From: a virus | IMG/VR virus record: IMGVR_UViG_3300035070_000294 | Span: 1 to 20,083 of that record | DNA length: 20,083 nt | Reading direction: 5' to 3' (one strand) | Shown here: one piece after another, positions 10,001-15,250 of the stretch | Numbering within the stretch: position 1 is the stretch's first letter | How the letters are laid out: every line of letters starts with the position of its first letter | Program-made: the position numbers and the translations under genes | Notes under the pieces: model-generated | Databases searched by the model: none | The model's input: only the letters and a program-made list of their open reading frames with translations | What the model was told of the DNA's origin: nothing

Positions 10001-10647
10001 TCGACGTCGCTGGTCGTACTGCGCTTACAGGGCTGTTGATCCAAGAAAACCGATACAACAACGACCCGTCACTCGAGGAAAACCTTGGGCACTACTTGGG
10101 TGGTCCCGCTCTCAGCGTGGCTAAACGTCTGGGTCGTGGTGTGAGTGACCTTGCAAGTGGTGAGACTCAACGAGGCATTGAGAACATGATGCCTGTCGCT
10201 ATTGCCAACGCATACAAGGGTACGTTCGGTCGGTACGCAGATCAGGGCGGTGCGTTTACTCGTCGGGGTGACCCGATATATGACGATATGACCGCGGGTG
10301 AAATGGCTTCTCAGGTGCTGGGTTTCCCACCCACAGAGTACACGTTCCGCCAAGAGCAGAACATGATTAGTAAACGTATCGACATATCAGTTGGTAAAAA
10401 GCGTTCGGGCCTGCACAAGAAGTATTATGTGGCCATGCGCTTGGGTGACTTCGATGCAGCAGACTCGGTATTCGATGAGATCATGAAGTTCAACGAACGG
10501 CATCCCGAGGCGGCAATCACACCTAATTCGATCGAGAGGTCAATGAACCAACACGCTAAAACATCCACTGAGATGTATAACGGTGTTTCTCTCAGCCCGT
10601 TGTATCGTAGAACCCTCGAGCAGCTGCGCTCCGAGTACAGCCAATAA
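4015..10647 (+). CDS. Giant polyvalent/ejection-type phage protein with zincin domain and variant PLxRFG motif (2,210 aa)
   Basis: GGAG at 4003-4006 lies 8 nt before ATG 4015. Residues 1-32 form a short beta-rich module (TLTLKDGSTLQVEAP...) like those opening many large phage virion proteins. Residues 132-181 are a Gly/Ala hydrophobic segment of glycine-zipper type. Residues about 310-830 are Ala/Glu/Pro/Arg-rich and probably disordered. A zincin follows: H1116-E-M-T-H1120, with E1160 or E1164 in DEFFSEAM as the likely third zinc ligand, so metalloprotease activity is plausible. At 1470-1475 PLIREG sits where polyvalent phage proteins have PLxRFG. Hydrophobic helices occur near 1685-1712 and 1936-1973. 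Large ejected proteins of podoviruses (for example T7 gp16) are comparable in position and size; polyvalent proteins (Aravind group) combine such domains. The role as a co-injected protein is inferred. Its TAA stop overlaps the facing terminator. Confidence 0.87.
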   Translation: MAIHTLTLKDGSTLQVEAPRGTPVSELVGLANQQSRTADQQALQNRQQERQAFFDSQRPEYAAIPEPETGFFGDITSGFGTGFVETGEMAALGAATLLDEEAELAARGKIQSVADAIKPSVREGDKDDIAFKIGQTFGSIAGFAVPIAGAAAAAPAAIPAAAVGTGIGALLGVGAAAGEASERARAAGTTEEQRNLAIRQAAPVGLLEVAPLGRFMRSVDIPVIGQFIKDLGPETVETIGQRIQNAAITGGGEAAQEVTAEIVQNLAERGYNPERAITEGTGESALYGGGAGATIQFLVDAFTNSRKAGPQGETPLQIEGETPLQITDQREPAQVEPPEGIAGLLEAPRAALPAPAKQLPAPRTEVTPEGQAITPEQRSAQLEQERLEEAELNRMLAEDEPIVADMPPRDVREGQARLRAEEARAAETQQVAEVTPAPEDDGDIAAELARLDAREAATRIKRAQDRPVEEAEARRAGILSDVLASTTTASQVNTERAFSKALADQGIARVEPTKDERAAIARKTYEVAAQRPEAPVEAAVEAPSEAPVPVKDPAQEALEARVAPRDRPAVQPSFPGMGRKADLGVAPAQESVAETPAAPVAVDETFLNELGVPKAAPIRKRVLGKDFNAPEVRQQFATLAGNKNTSGTLKANINRALGDVSEAQGDLPLFPRRGAKPAAGITPLNKPALSNVDLGQLLEVPRVASQEAKPAASGRSVPSPVGDVGARPARPVPSPAPAVEATGEPTAPRGSRLGSPVVEPRVPDGASRAERDALERNAIVGRPDTPEAKRGPIPAAVKSSERKDAEKKVVDRETAAKKVRAELKTRWEAQATDVAKREYADTENQVKGDPFTTAENRKILKLLETPVKSREKDALDAVVTYLGLYPNPAEGLYLAMQDVAMGTPQSRGDPLLKGTGGKAAGKAVKWAQENLDSNGKEWVRKSVVAIQKDLMGVADADLTVAQLKEQGITDAVQMQREKEALEAEREEAEAMLEAETQDNESFDIERQLGFTRIKIDKLLKANAVVGLDLPLHPSVGASIKAGELSAALSALAGTSPSAQVQNIAAKLADVVGDTKLVTKKDLKAADGRPVAGMFDPETNTITLDEGTGINAHTLIHEMTHAAASATLSNKAHPLTKQITKLFENVKEYLDTAYGAQNVDEFFSEAMSNPDFRAMLATINVKGEPISALRRFLNSTGNFVRRLMGRPTTPLDAMETVDTFVDGLLAPAPQYRNSGQLLMSSTADGAKKVLNTLVSRTQKKFGTPEARKDFRRQFGDDSVEFLQSGVAENAKKLLLKLTGSQAMADIAKAAGLGNIGYKLDRIINEQRGGIRIANEQVKREIDKVVSWVDKVSDAKKETLDRLIYNDKYGATIYQVDPTLTAAEAKKRYAKDSDKMAVWNEQRKDWNALGADGQRTYKIMRDNYRNQYEKMRAVIFGEIDELMADNPEAATKLKNEVYGKLFDKGTLDVYFPLIREGQYKLTYAAKNPASDREAYVVEMFTTKRERDRAAAEVRADKEFTGVETFDGEMTNSDFKNAPPASFVAQTLRTLSANGVDGDVQTQIMRLFVNALPETSFAKSLQKRKGTPGYLTDSVYAMKSKAYDLAGQTEKLKYAAVLRSLEREIVEQVTPEGGAKAKSRLGKTAQATRASFEDVKDELLNRSKFAREGAERKDLEAYGRRLNQTAFIFTIGFNVSSALVNLSQVPLFVMPFLGGKYGYKETGIAVKEAGSIVASSKNSILENYNIRDDGVMSVKKDLDVPAERRKELEDLAPLVALAAKRGQLGQGYLAEALGLEESGRVSRGGKVGAIMDNISVLSAFAFNHGEQFNRQVTLVTAYKLALQKLAKDSPNMTRTERMDKAAEMAIYEAQETNGGSFLETAPPIAREGLGRVAFMYKSYGLQMYYSMLKAAKTAFDSDKGKLFGPEGSPERKAAWKQLIGLHGTALFFAGIQGVPLYGAVQLVADLFFLDDEEDDFDTIVRKYVGEGWYKGAITNFSGIDVAGRTALTGLLIQENRYNNDPSLEENLGHYLGGPALSVAKRLGRGVSDLASGETQRGIENMMPVAIANAYKGTFGRYADQGGAFTRRGDPIYDDMTAGEMASQVLGFPPTEYTFRQEQNMISKRIDISVGKKRSGLHKKYYVAMRLGDFDAADSVFDEIMKFNERHPEAAITPNSIERSMNQHAKTSTEMYNGVSLSPLYRRTLEQLRSEYSQ
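4948..4995 (+). repeat. Tandem 24-bp duplication in the giant gene linker
   Basis: Two adjacent 24-bp units (4948-4971 and 4972-4995) differ by one base over their first 21 bases and encode GETPLQIE followed by GETPLQIT. The duplication is in frame and lies in the disordered linker after the hydrophobic N-terminal segment, so it changes linker length only. Confidence 0.8.
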
Positions 10648-10674
10648 AAAACCCCCGCTTTTTACGGCGGGGGC
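10645..10674 (-). terminator. Rho-independent terminator for the - strand operon
   Basis: A perfect 7-bp GC stem (CCCCCGC at 10652-10658 with GCGGGGG at 10667-10673) encloses an 8-nt loop. Read on the - strand the hairpin is followed immediately by six T (the A-run 10646-10651 of the + strand), the classical intrinsic terminator. Read on the + strand no T-tract follows (CAGTCTAGAG), so it should stop mainly leftward transcription. The run overlaps the TAA stop (10645-10647) of the giant + strand gene. Confidence 0.85.
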
Positions 10675-10684
10675 AGTCTAGAGA

Positions 10685-10697
10685 GGAGAACGACAAC
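10685..10697 (+). promoter_or_regulatory. Orphan Shine-Dalgarno leader copy
   Basis: GGAGAACGACAAC here is identical to the 13 bases just upstream of the SSB ATG (- strand, 14518-14530), and its first 10 bases match the SNF2 gene leader (16779-16788). Here it is followed by AGG instead of ATG, on the + strand, with no credible gene behind it. It may be a relic of a lost or rearranged gene start, or chance reuse of a strong ribosome-binding leader. Confidence 0.35.
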
Positions 10698-10728
10698 AGG
10701 GAGGAGTCGTCGTCTGTGTACGATGTTA

Positions 10729-10956
10729 TCACACTGTCCGCCAAATGCGAACCCCAAACATGTCGTTCTCTATTCTGACGCGTATTTCGAACGTCCAACC
10801 CTTCATTTCAGCAATTTTATTAGCCTGCTTCTTGGCTTTGTCAGTGTCGACGCAGGGGATAAACACGGACGCCCCCACTGCCATACCATCCCATTCCACG
10901 ATAACCTTGATCTTATCGGGGTTGAGGTCGTCAGTCTTCATCGGTTTCTGATACAT
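10729..10956 (-). CDS. Small conserved-looking phage protein of unknown function (75 aa)
   Basis: I do not recognise this protein. It begins with a charged stretch (KTDDLNPDKIKVIVEWDG), then alternates short beta-like segments with a Lys-rich helix (DTDKAKKQANKIAEMKGW) and ends in a beta-like strand with aromatics (GVRIWRTV). Composition and pattern look like a genuine small alpha/beta protein. Two starts are possible: ATG at 10956 (75 aa) or ATG at 10941 (70 aa). Neither has a well-spaced Shine-Dalgarno, and GAGG abuts the first. Either way the start overlaps the end of the primase-helicase gene, suggesting translational coupling. It is the last gene before the terminator, so it is co-transcribed with the replication genes. 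Confidence 0.65.
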   Translation of the reverse strand: MYQKPMKTDDLNPDKIKVIVEWDGMAVGASVFIPCVDTDKAKKQANKIAEMKGWTFEIRVRIENDMFGVRIWRTV

Positions 10957-13738
10957 CCTCGTCGAGCCCCTCTAGTTTTACTGCGATAGTCCACGCGGAT
11001 GGTAGGTTGAAGTTAGTACCCTTGCAGAGCCGCTTCTTGACTTTCTTGGCCCCCATCTGTTGCGTCAACCCATCCACTGTGCTGATGAAGTCGATGTGCT
11101 GCTCACCAAGCCACTGCTTGAACGGCTTTTGCACAATGTAGAGCATGGACGTGTCAGGTTCGTACCTAGCTATGATTGCGTTGCGGGGCGACTGTTCTGG
11201 GATAACAAGCGGTGCGACCCCGTCAGCCGCAGCTGCGGTAGCTGTGCTCTTAATCTTCAGCACGTTACTCCAGTTTTCTGACATGTAATCTGTGATGAGC
11301 GTCTGCACGGTTGCTGTACTATCATCCACAAAAGACTTCACACGGATGAGTGTGGCGACGACCCAGTCAAACAACTTCTTCAGGTCGTAGTTGATGAGGC
11401 CCATGTGCTTGGCCACATATGCACCGGTAAGAATAGCAGCGCAGCCCCCTGCCCAGAAGCGGTTGACACTGGTAAGCCCTGCGCGTTTCTCGAGGTTCTC
11501 TTTGATCTTCGCAAACTTCTGATAGATGCTCGCGCGGTTGTTGATGACGTACTGCACGTACTCCTCGGCGAAGTGGCCGTAGTTGAGCTGCACGTCTTTG
11601 AACTGCGCTGCCCCTACAGTAGGGTCCACGTGAACCCGTGGCATGTCATCCACCCGTAACTCGAGCAGTCGCTGCATCTCGGCTTTGACGTCACCCTTGG
11701 CCATAGCCATCTGCGCATACAGACTTACGTTACCCGTAGAGAACGCCAGTAGACGCCAAGGCTTACCACGGACACGTTCTAGGTTGCCCCCGCCAGTCAT
11801 ACGGTTCTTCTGCTTGCCTTCAGATAGCTGGTAGGCGTAGTCGGACGCCACAGCGCCACGCATGTTTGTCATCTCGTCTGTGTTCAATAGCAGGTTGTGC
11901 ATGAGTTCTGCGCGGTTCCAACGAGCGTTCTCGGTGTCTTTCTTCATGCTGGTCGTGCCTGCGGGATCACCCCAGATAGAGGACGCTGCGAACATGGCGG
12001 TTGTCTTACCACCCCCTGTGTGCCCAAACAGGTGCACACCCAAACTGTACAAACCGGTGAATGGCATGAGGATTGTGCCGAACCCGCCGCATACAACGAA
12101 CTGGTGCATCTCCATACCTTCTTGGTCGTAGAAGTCGAGTATCTCTTGGCTACGCTCACGCGTCCCCTTAATAACAAACGCCTTGGACGACTGTATCGTT
12201 TTACCCGACGGAGGGTTGTACTCCACACCCGTGGCAGTAATCAGTCGGTCGCCTAGCACGAACTCCTGCATCTCGGTGTCGTCAGTCCACCCGAACTGCT
12301 GGTGCGCGGTGCTCGCGGTTACAGTCTGTTGTAGTTCATTGATCCATGCTGTTGTGTATCTCATTAGTCTATCCAAGTCTGCGCCAAGCGCGGTTATACC
12401 CTGTGCGGCCATGTGCTTGCGGAACTCTTCTTTCGAAGTGATCGAGGTCAAAGGTACGGTGAACTCACGTACCCCGTCTCTTGGCAAGTGAAGGGCAAAT
12501 GCCACCACCTCACCCAACTCCGCATCGTGGAGCCTGCGTGTAACGTAGAAGTCGTAGTGATATATGCACTGCTCGTCAGGGTTACCGTCTTCGTCCTTGA
12601 TGCGTATATACACCCCACCGTTCTGTCCGCGGAAATACGGGTTGGGGAATTTAGGTATCTCGTACGTCTTCACGCCGGACGCAGCAGGTGCTTCAACGAC
12701 ATTGTCCTCGGGTGCAGCCTCGGCGACTTCCTTGGTCAACATCGCAGGTGTTGATATTTTACCCTTGTTCGGACAGTCAGCGCACCCCGCAGGGTTATGC
12801 AATTCAAACGTATTGCAGAAGTGTGGCCCACCAGTGTCGTGCATCTTACGTATGGTGGCGTCTACCCTGTAGTCTGGGTGTTTGTGAGACATCAGATGTG
12901 CGGCCTTCTCCCCATCTTCGCACACGTTGGCAATAGATAGACCAGACCGCCACAGGTCATGCGCTACTGTCTCTTGGTTCTCGATGATGTATTTTATCTG
13001 GCCACAACCCGTACCGTTTTGCGTACGCATCAGTAGTCGCTTAAAGCTACCACGCTGGTTCTGCTGCATGGCATCTCGGAACGCGCTCACTGCCCCTGCG
13101 GGTTTGTATTTGTGGGGGACTGCTAGTGGGTCGTTACCGATCAGCTCAGAAAACTCATCGAAGTCCACAACCTGCGGTGCCTCTAGCCCGAAGAACGTAA
13201 CCGGTGCAGGTGGGTTGCTTTTGTGGTTGTGTGTATTGGGTACACGGAGAACACGTGCCACATCGGACGTCACAGCAGGGTCAGCCTCGAACCCATCAGC
13301 AGCACATAAGTTCTTTAGGCGCTCGGCTACAGGCCACCAGTCATCGCGGCATACAGCTTGAGACAAAATCCAGTACACGTGCACACCACGCCCTGAATTG
13401 ACCAGCGTGGGTTTGGGTAGCCGGTGACGTTTACAAAACGTGCGTAGGGCAGCGATAGCAGCTTTCTGGTTGGGGAACTCTTTGCTAGGTCCGCAGTCCA
13501 AGTCCAGAAAGAAAGATTTGAGGTGGGTTACGTTGTCGGCCTTGCGGGAGCCTGCATCCTCAAGCACACCTAGTGCGAAGTATGCGTCATACCCGTTAGC
13601 GTCGAAGTCGTTTGCTGCATCTATCACCTCGTTGACAGAGGTGTAAAACTTCTGCTTGCGGTTACCGTCTTTCGCGGCAAACACACAGTAATGCCCGTCA
13701 TGCCCTAGTATAAGGTCTAAAAATCGTTTGGTTTCCAT
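10931..13738 (-). CDS. Bifunctional AEP primase - DUF927-type helicase (935 aa)
   Basis: This protein probably makes primers and unwinds DNA at the phage fork. Residues 1-200 fit an archaeo-eukaryotic-type primase: the catalytic pair D79-L-D81 (FFLDLDCG), SGRGVHVYW at 115-123 with His120, then D153/D159 and RVLRVPNT. Residues 245-330 carry C245, C308, C319 and C322, a probable metal-binding module. From about 350 a DUF927-like region leads into a P-loop ATPase with Walker A GHTGGGKTT (K578) and Walker B LLLNTDE (D621, E622). The C-terminus is acidic (LDEDVSETDED). I chose ATG 13738 (METKRF) with GAGTGG about 5 nt upstream; an in-frame GTG at 13747 would add three residues. An upstream gap holds a UUCG hairpin. 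Family membership is secure; direct primase activity is inferred. Confidence 0.93.
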   Translation of the reverse strand: METKRFLDLILGHDGHYCVFAAKDGNRKQKFYTSVNEVIDAANDFDANGYDAYFALGVLEDAGSRKADNVTHLKSFFLDLDCGPSKEFPNQKAAIAALRTFCKRHRLPKPTLVNSGRGVHVYWILSQAVCRDDWWPVAERLKNLCAADGFEADPAVTSDVARVLRVPNTHNHKSNPPAPVTFFGLEAPQVVDFDEFSELIGNDPLAVPHKYKPAGAVSAFRDAMQQNQRGSFKRLLMRTQNGTGCGQIKYIIENQETVAHDLWRSGLSIANVCEDGEKAAHLMSHKHPDYRVDATIRKMHDTGGPHFCNTFELHNPAGCADCPNKGKISTPAMLTKEVAEAAPEDNVVEAPAASGVKTYEIPKFPNPYFRGQNGGVYIRIKDEDGNPDEQCIYHYDFYVTRRLHDAELGEVVAFALHLPRDGVREFTVPLTSITSKEEFRKHMAAQGITALGADLDRLMRYTTAWINELQQTVTASTAHQQFGWTDDTEMQEFVLGDRLITATGVEYNPPSGKTIQSSKAFVIKGTRERSQEILDFYDQEGMEMHQFVVCGGFGTILMPFTGLYSLGVHLFGHTGGGKTTAMFAASSIWGDPAGTTSMKKDTENARWNRAELMHNLLLNTDEMTNMRGAVASDYAYQLSEGKQKNRMTGGGNLERVRGKPWRLLAFSTGNVSLYAQMAMAKGDVKAEMQRLLELRVDDMPRVHVDPTVGAAQFKDVQLNYGHFAEEYVQYVINNRASIYQKFAKIKENLEKRAGLTSVNRFWAGGCAAILTGAYVAKHMGLINYDLKKLFDWVVATLIRVKSFVDDSTATVQTLITDYMSENWSNVLKIKSTATAAAADGVAPLVIPEQSPRNAIIARYEPDTSMLYIVQKPFKQWLGEQHIDFISTVDGLTQQMGAKKVKKRLCKGTNFNLPSAWTIAVKLEGLDEDVSETDED

Positions 13739-13764
13739 GTGCGCCACTCACTTTAGTAGGGTTA

Positions 13765-13790
13765 ATCACGGCCACCGAAGCAGCCGTGAT
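13765..13790 (-). other. Intergenic RNA hairpin with UUCG tetraloop
   Basis: In the gap between the SSB and primase genes the - strand reads ATCACGGC-TGC-TTCG-GTG-GCCGTGAT. This gives an 8-bp perfect stem extended by two G-U wobbles and a C-G pair closing a UUCG loop, about 11 pairs in all. The wobbles form only in - strand RNA (they are C-A mismatches on the other strand), so the structure favours the transcribed strand. No long T-tract follows (TTAACCC), so it is more likely an mRNA processing or stabilising element, or a weak attenuator, than a full terminator. Confidence 0.65.
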
Positions 13791-13800
13791 ATGTTTCTGT

Positions 13801-14517
13801 TTAGTCGTCCCATGCGTCTAGGACGGAGTCGAGGTCGTCGGCAGAGGATGGCGCAGGTGCCGCTTTACTAGCGGTTCTCTTTACCGGCGCTTCTTCTTCC
13901 TCAAACCCGTCGTCATCGGCTACATCGGCCAACACATTGTTGCTCTTGGCTGGTGCGGAGTTTGACCCTGCGAACGGGTTGGCATCACCGCCTGCAACAA
14001 AACCACCTTCGACAGCGCCGAATGGGTTGCGAGCCTCCATAGGAACGTACTTGATAACTTGCACAGCTTTCAAGCGCAACGACACGCTTTGCTTCCCGCC
14101 GAAGTCGTACGGGATCATCTGCACGGCTACGTTAACTGTACTACCTGTAGTCAACTGGAAGTCATCAGGGAGTGGCGTACCCTGCGAATCCACCTGCAAT
14201 GGTTTAGCTGTGGCCTCGCCTTTGTAGGCACCCTTCAAGTTAGCCTTGTGGGTGTATGTACCGTTATCGTCTTTCACGAACGGGTTAGCCAGTTTCTCAG
14301 CCCACTTGGGCTCTTTGTTGGCGTCATACGCTGACTTCATCTCCGTGAACAAAGCCTTAGCTGTGGCACTGTCCATGCGGAACTGAATTGAGAACTCGGC
14401 GTTCTGCTCTCGTGGGTCGCAAGGCATACTGCGCTTCTTGTTCTGATCGAAGGCGTATGTGCGGTCCACTTTGGGCCAGAGTGCTTCTACGTTCTCGATG
14501 ATATATGTTTCGGCCAT
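13801..14517 (-). CDS. OB-fold single-stranded DNA-binding protein, DUF2815-like, acidic C-terminal tail (238 aa)
   Basis: This protein probably coats single-stranded DNA during phage replication and recruits partners through its tail. GGAG lies 9 nt before ATG 14517. Residues 1-160 have the strand-rich pattern of an OB-type core (IIENVEALWPKV, FSIQFRM, VNVAVQMIPYDFGGKQSVSLRLKAVQVIKYV). I place it nearest the DUF2815 phage family, whose members travel with PolA, SNF2 helicase and RecB-like nuclease genes as here. Residues 160-238 are a flexible Ala/Ser/Asp/Glu linker ending DDLDSVLDAWDD, the acidic tip typical of phage and bacterial SSBs such as T7 gp2.5. Three NPF triplets occur (78-80, 164-166, 180-182). 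Context and tail make an SSB role likely; the family name is from memory. Confidence 0.85.
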   Translation of the reverse strand: MAETYIIENVEALWPKVDRTYAFDQNKKRSMPCDPREQNAEFSIQFRMDSATAKALFTEMKSAYDANKEPKWAEKLANPFVKDDNGTYTHKANLKGAYKGEATAKPLQVDSQGTPLPDDFQLTTGSTVNVAVQMIPYDFGGKQSVSLRLKAVQVIKYVPMEARNPFGAVEGGFVAGGDANPFAGSNSAPAKSNNVLADVADDDGFEEEEAPVKRTASKAAPAPSSADDLDSVLDAWDD

Positions 14518-14530
14518 GTTGTCGTTCTCC
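14518..14530 (-). promoter_or_regulatory. Ribosome-binding leader of the SSB gene
   Basis: GGAGAACGACAAC precedes the SSB ATG directly. Its first 10 bases recur before the SNF2 helicase ATG and the whole 13-mer recurs as an orphan at 10685 on the + strand. The strong GGAG fits a protein needed in large amounts. Confidence 0.6.
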
Positions 14531-14534
14531 TATA

Positions 14535-14792
14535 TTAAACGTCTTGGTCAGTGTCGAAGTTCATTTCGATCTGACGGTCATCTGCTACCACCACTTCGGG
14601 GGCTTCATCCACATCCTGCATGGCTTTAGTCAAAGCGTCTGAGACTGCGGTCTTGTTGAACCGGTAGGTGTTACCGATCTTGATGTACGTGGCCTTGGGG
14701 ATATGCCCCTGCCGTACCCACGCACGGATAGTTGAGATTGACACCGCGAAGTGCTTTGCCAAGTCTTCTATCTGGACAAAAGGTTCTGTCAT
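14535..14792 (-). CDS. Small helix-turn-helix DNA-binding protein, excisionase/MerR-like (85 aa)
   Basis: Residues 7-46 form a winged-helix pattern typical of the excisionase/MerR-like HTH_17 group: QIEDLAKHFAVSISTIRAWVRQG, then a basic wing (IPKATYIKIGNTYRF). The remaining half is an acidic, probably flexible tail (DEAPEVVVADDRQIEMNFDTDQDV). Such proteins act as directionality factors, transcription regulators or origin binders. No integrase is visible here, so a regulator of early transcription or a replication accessory is more likely than an excisionase; this is inference. The ATG overlaps the stop of the 133-aa gene by one base, with GAGG about 8 nt upstream, so the two are translationally coupled. 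The SSB follows 17 nt downstream. Confidence 0.85.
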   Translation of the reverse strand: MTEPFVQIEDLAKHFAVSISTIRAWVRQGHIPKATYIKIGNTYRFNKTAVSDALTKAMQDVDEAPEVVVADDRQIEMNFDTDQDV

Positions 14793-15193
14793 TATTTCTT
14801 CCTCACAGAGATTACGTATTCAGTGTCGATGTTCAGACCTTTGGGCATGACATCGGGGTTTTCCTCCAAGAACTGTTTGACATTGGTCTGGTTCAAACGA
14901 CGGTCTAGGAACTCGGGCATGTCATGTTCTTTGATGAACGAATACATAGAGTCCCAATCTCCAGTCCAATATTTCGTTTTAGTAGACCTGAAAAACAGAC
15001 CCTCGGTGGTGCGGACGCTTTCGACATTGTGAGAGTCACAGTAGTCTAGTAGCGCACGTTTCAGGATTTCCTGTTGGCGTACCAACTCTCCATCTTTCTC
15101 CTTGAAGTCCGCCGACAACGCTGCTCTTTCCGCCCTGATCTTGATGTAGGCTTTGGTCAGCTTGTCCGGCGAGACGTTGGATGTATCATCCAT
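14792..15193 (-). CDS. Phage protein with N-terminal coiled coil, function unknown (Gam/Gp157-like architecture) (133 aa)
   Basis: ATG 15193 is preceded by AAGGAG with a 6-nt spacer. Residues 10-55 are a charged heptad-like helix (AYIKIRAERAALSADFKEKD, EILKRALLDYC). Residues 56-133 are a compact domain with VRTTEGLFFRS, a WTGDWDSMYSFI helix, LDRRLNQTNVKQFLEE, a Pro/Gly turn (PDVMPKGL) and a final strand (EYVISVRKK). This layout, coiled coil then small alpha/beta domain ending in VRKK, recurs in uncharacterised phage proteins. It is reminiscent of Gam- or Gp157-type host-nuclease-interfering proteins, but I see no decisive signature. Its place between the helicase and SSB genes suggests a role in replication or protection of DNA ends. 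Function is an open guess. Confidence 0.8.
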   Translation of the reverse strand: MDDTSNVSPDKLTKAYIKIRAERAALSADFKEKDGELVRQQEILKRALLDYCDSHNVESVRTTEGLFFRSTKTKYWTGDWDSMYSFIKEHDMPEFLDRRLNQTNVKQFLEENPDVMPKGLNIDTEYVISVRKK

Positions 15194-15221
15194 TTCGCTC
15201 TCCTTAACTGGTTAGAATTAC

Positions 15222-15250
15222 ACTCTAGTGGTGTATGGTGTGTTAGTCAA
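15222..15250 (-). promoter_or_regulatory. Candidate sigma70-type internal promoter
   Basis: On the - strand TTGACT (15250-15245, five of six consensus bases) is followed after exactly 17 bases by TAGAGT (15227-15222, four of six). The -35 overlaps the end of the SNF2 helicase gene, and transcription would start near 15215, about 20 nt before the 133-aa gene. It would give the HTH/SSB/primase part its own transcript. A match of this quality can occur by chance. Confidence 0.35.

Noticed and set aside
10723-10989. + strand open frame of 88 codons after the giant gene
   Set aside because: It is opposite the better-looking 75-aa - strand gene, its start is not spaced from a Shine-Dalgarno, and its residues show no structured pattern.
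12927-13361. Antisense open frame of 144 codons inside the primase-helicase gene
   Set aside because: It lies wholly opposite conserved primase motifs; the composition is a shadow and there is no ribosome-binding site in a sensible place.
14535-14792. Calling the HTH protein an excisionase and the phage temperate
   Set aside because: No integrase or att-like site is visible; the fold alone does not separate excisionases from other small HTH regulators.
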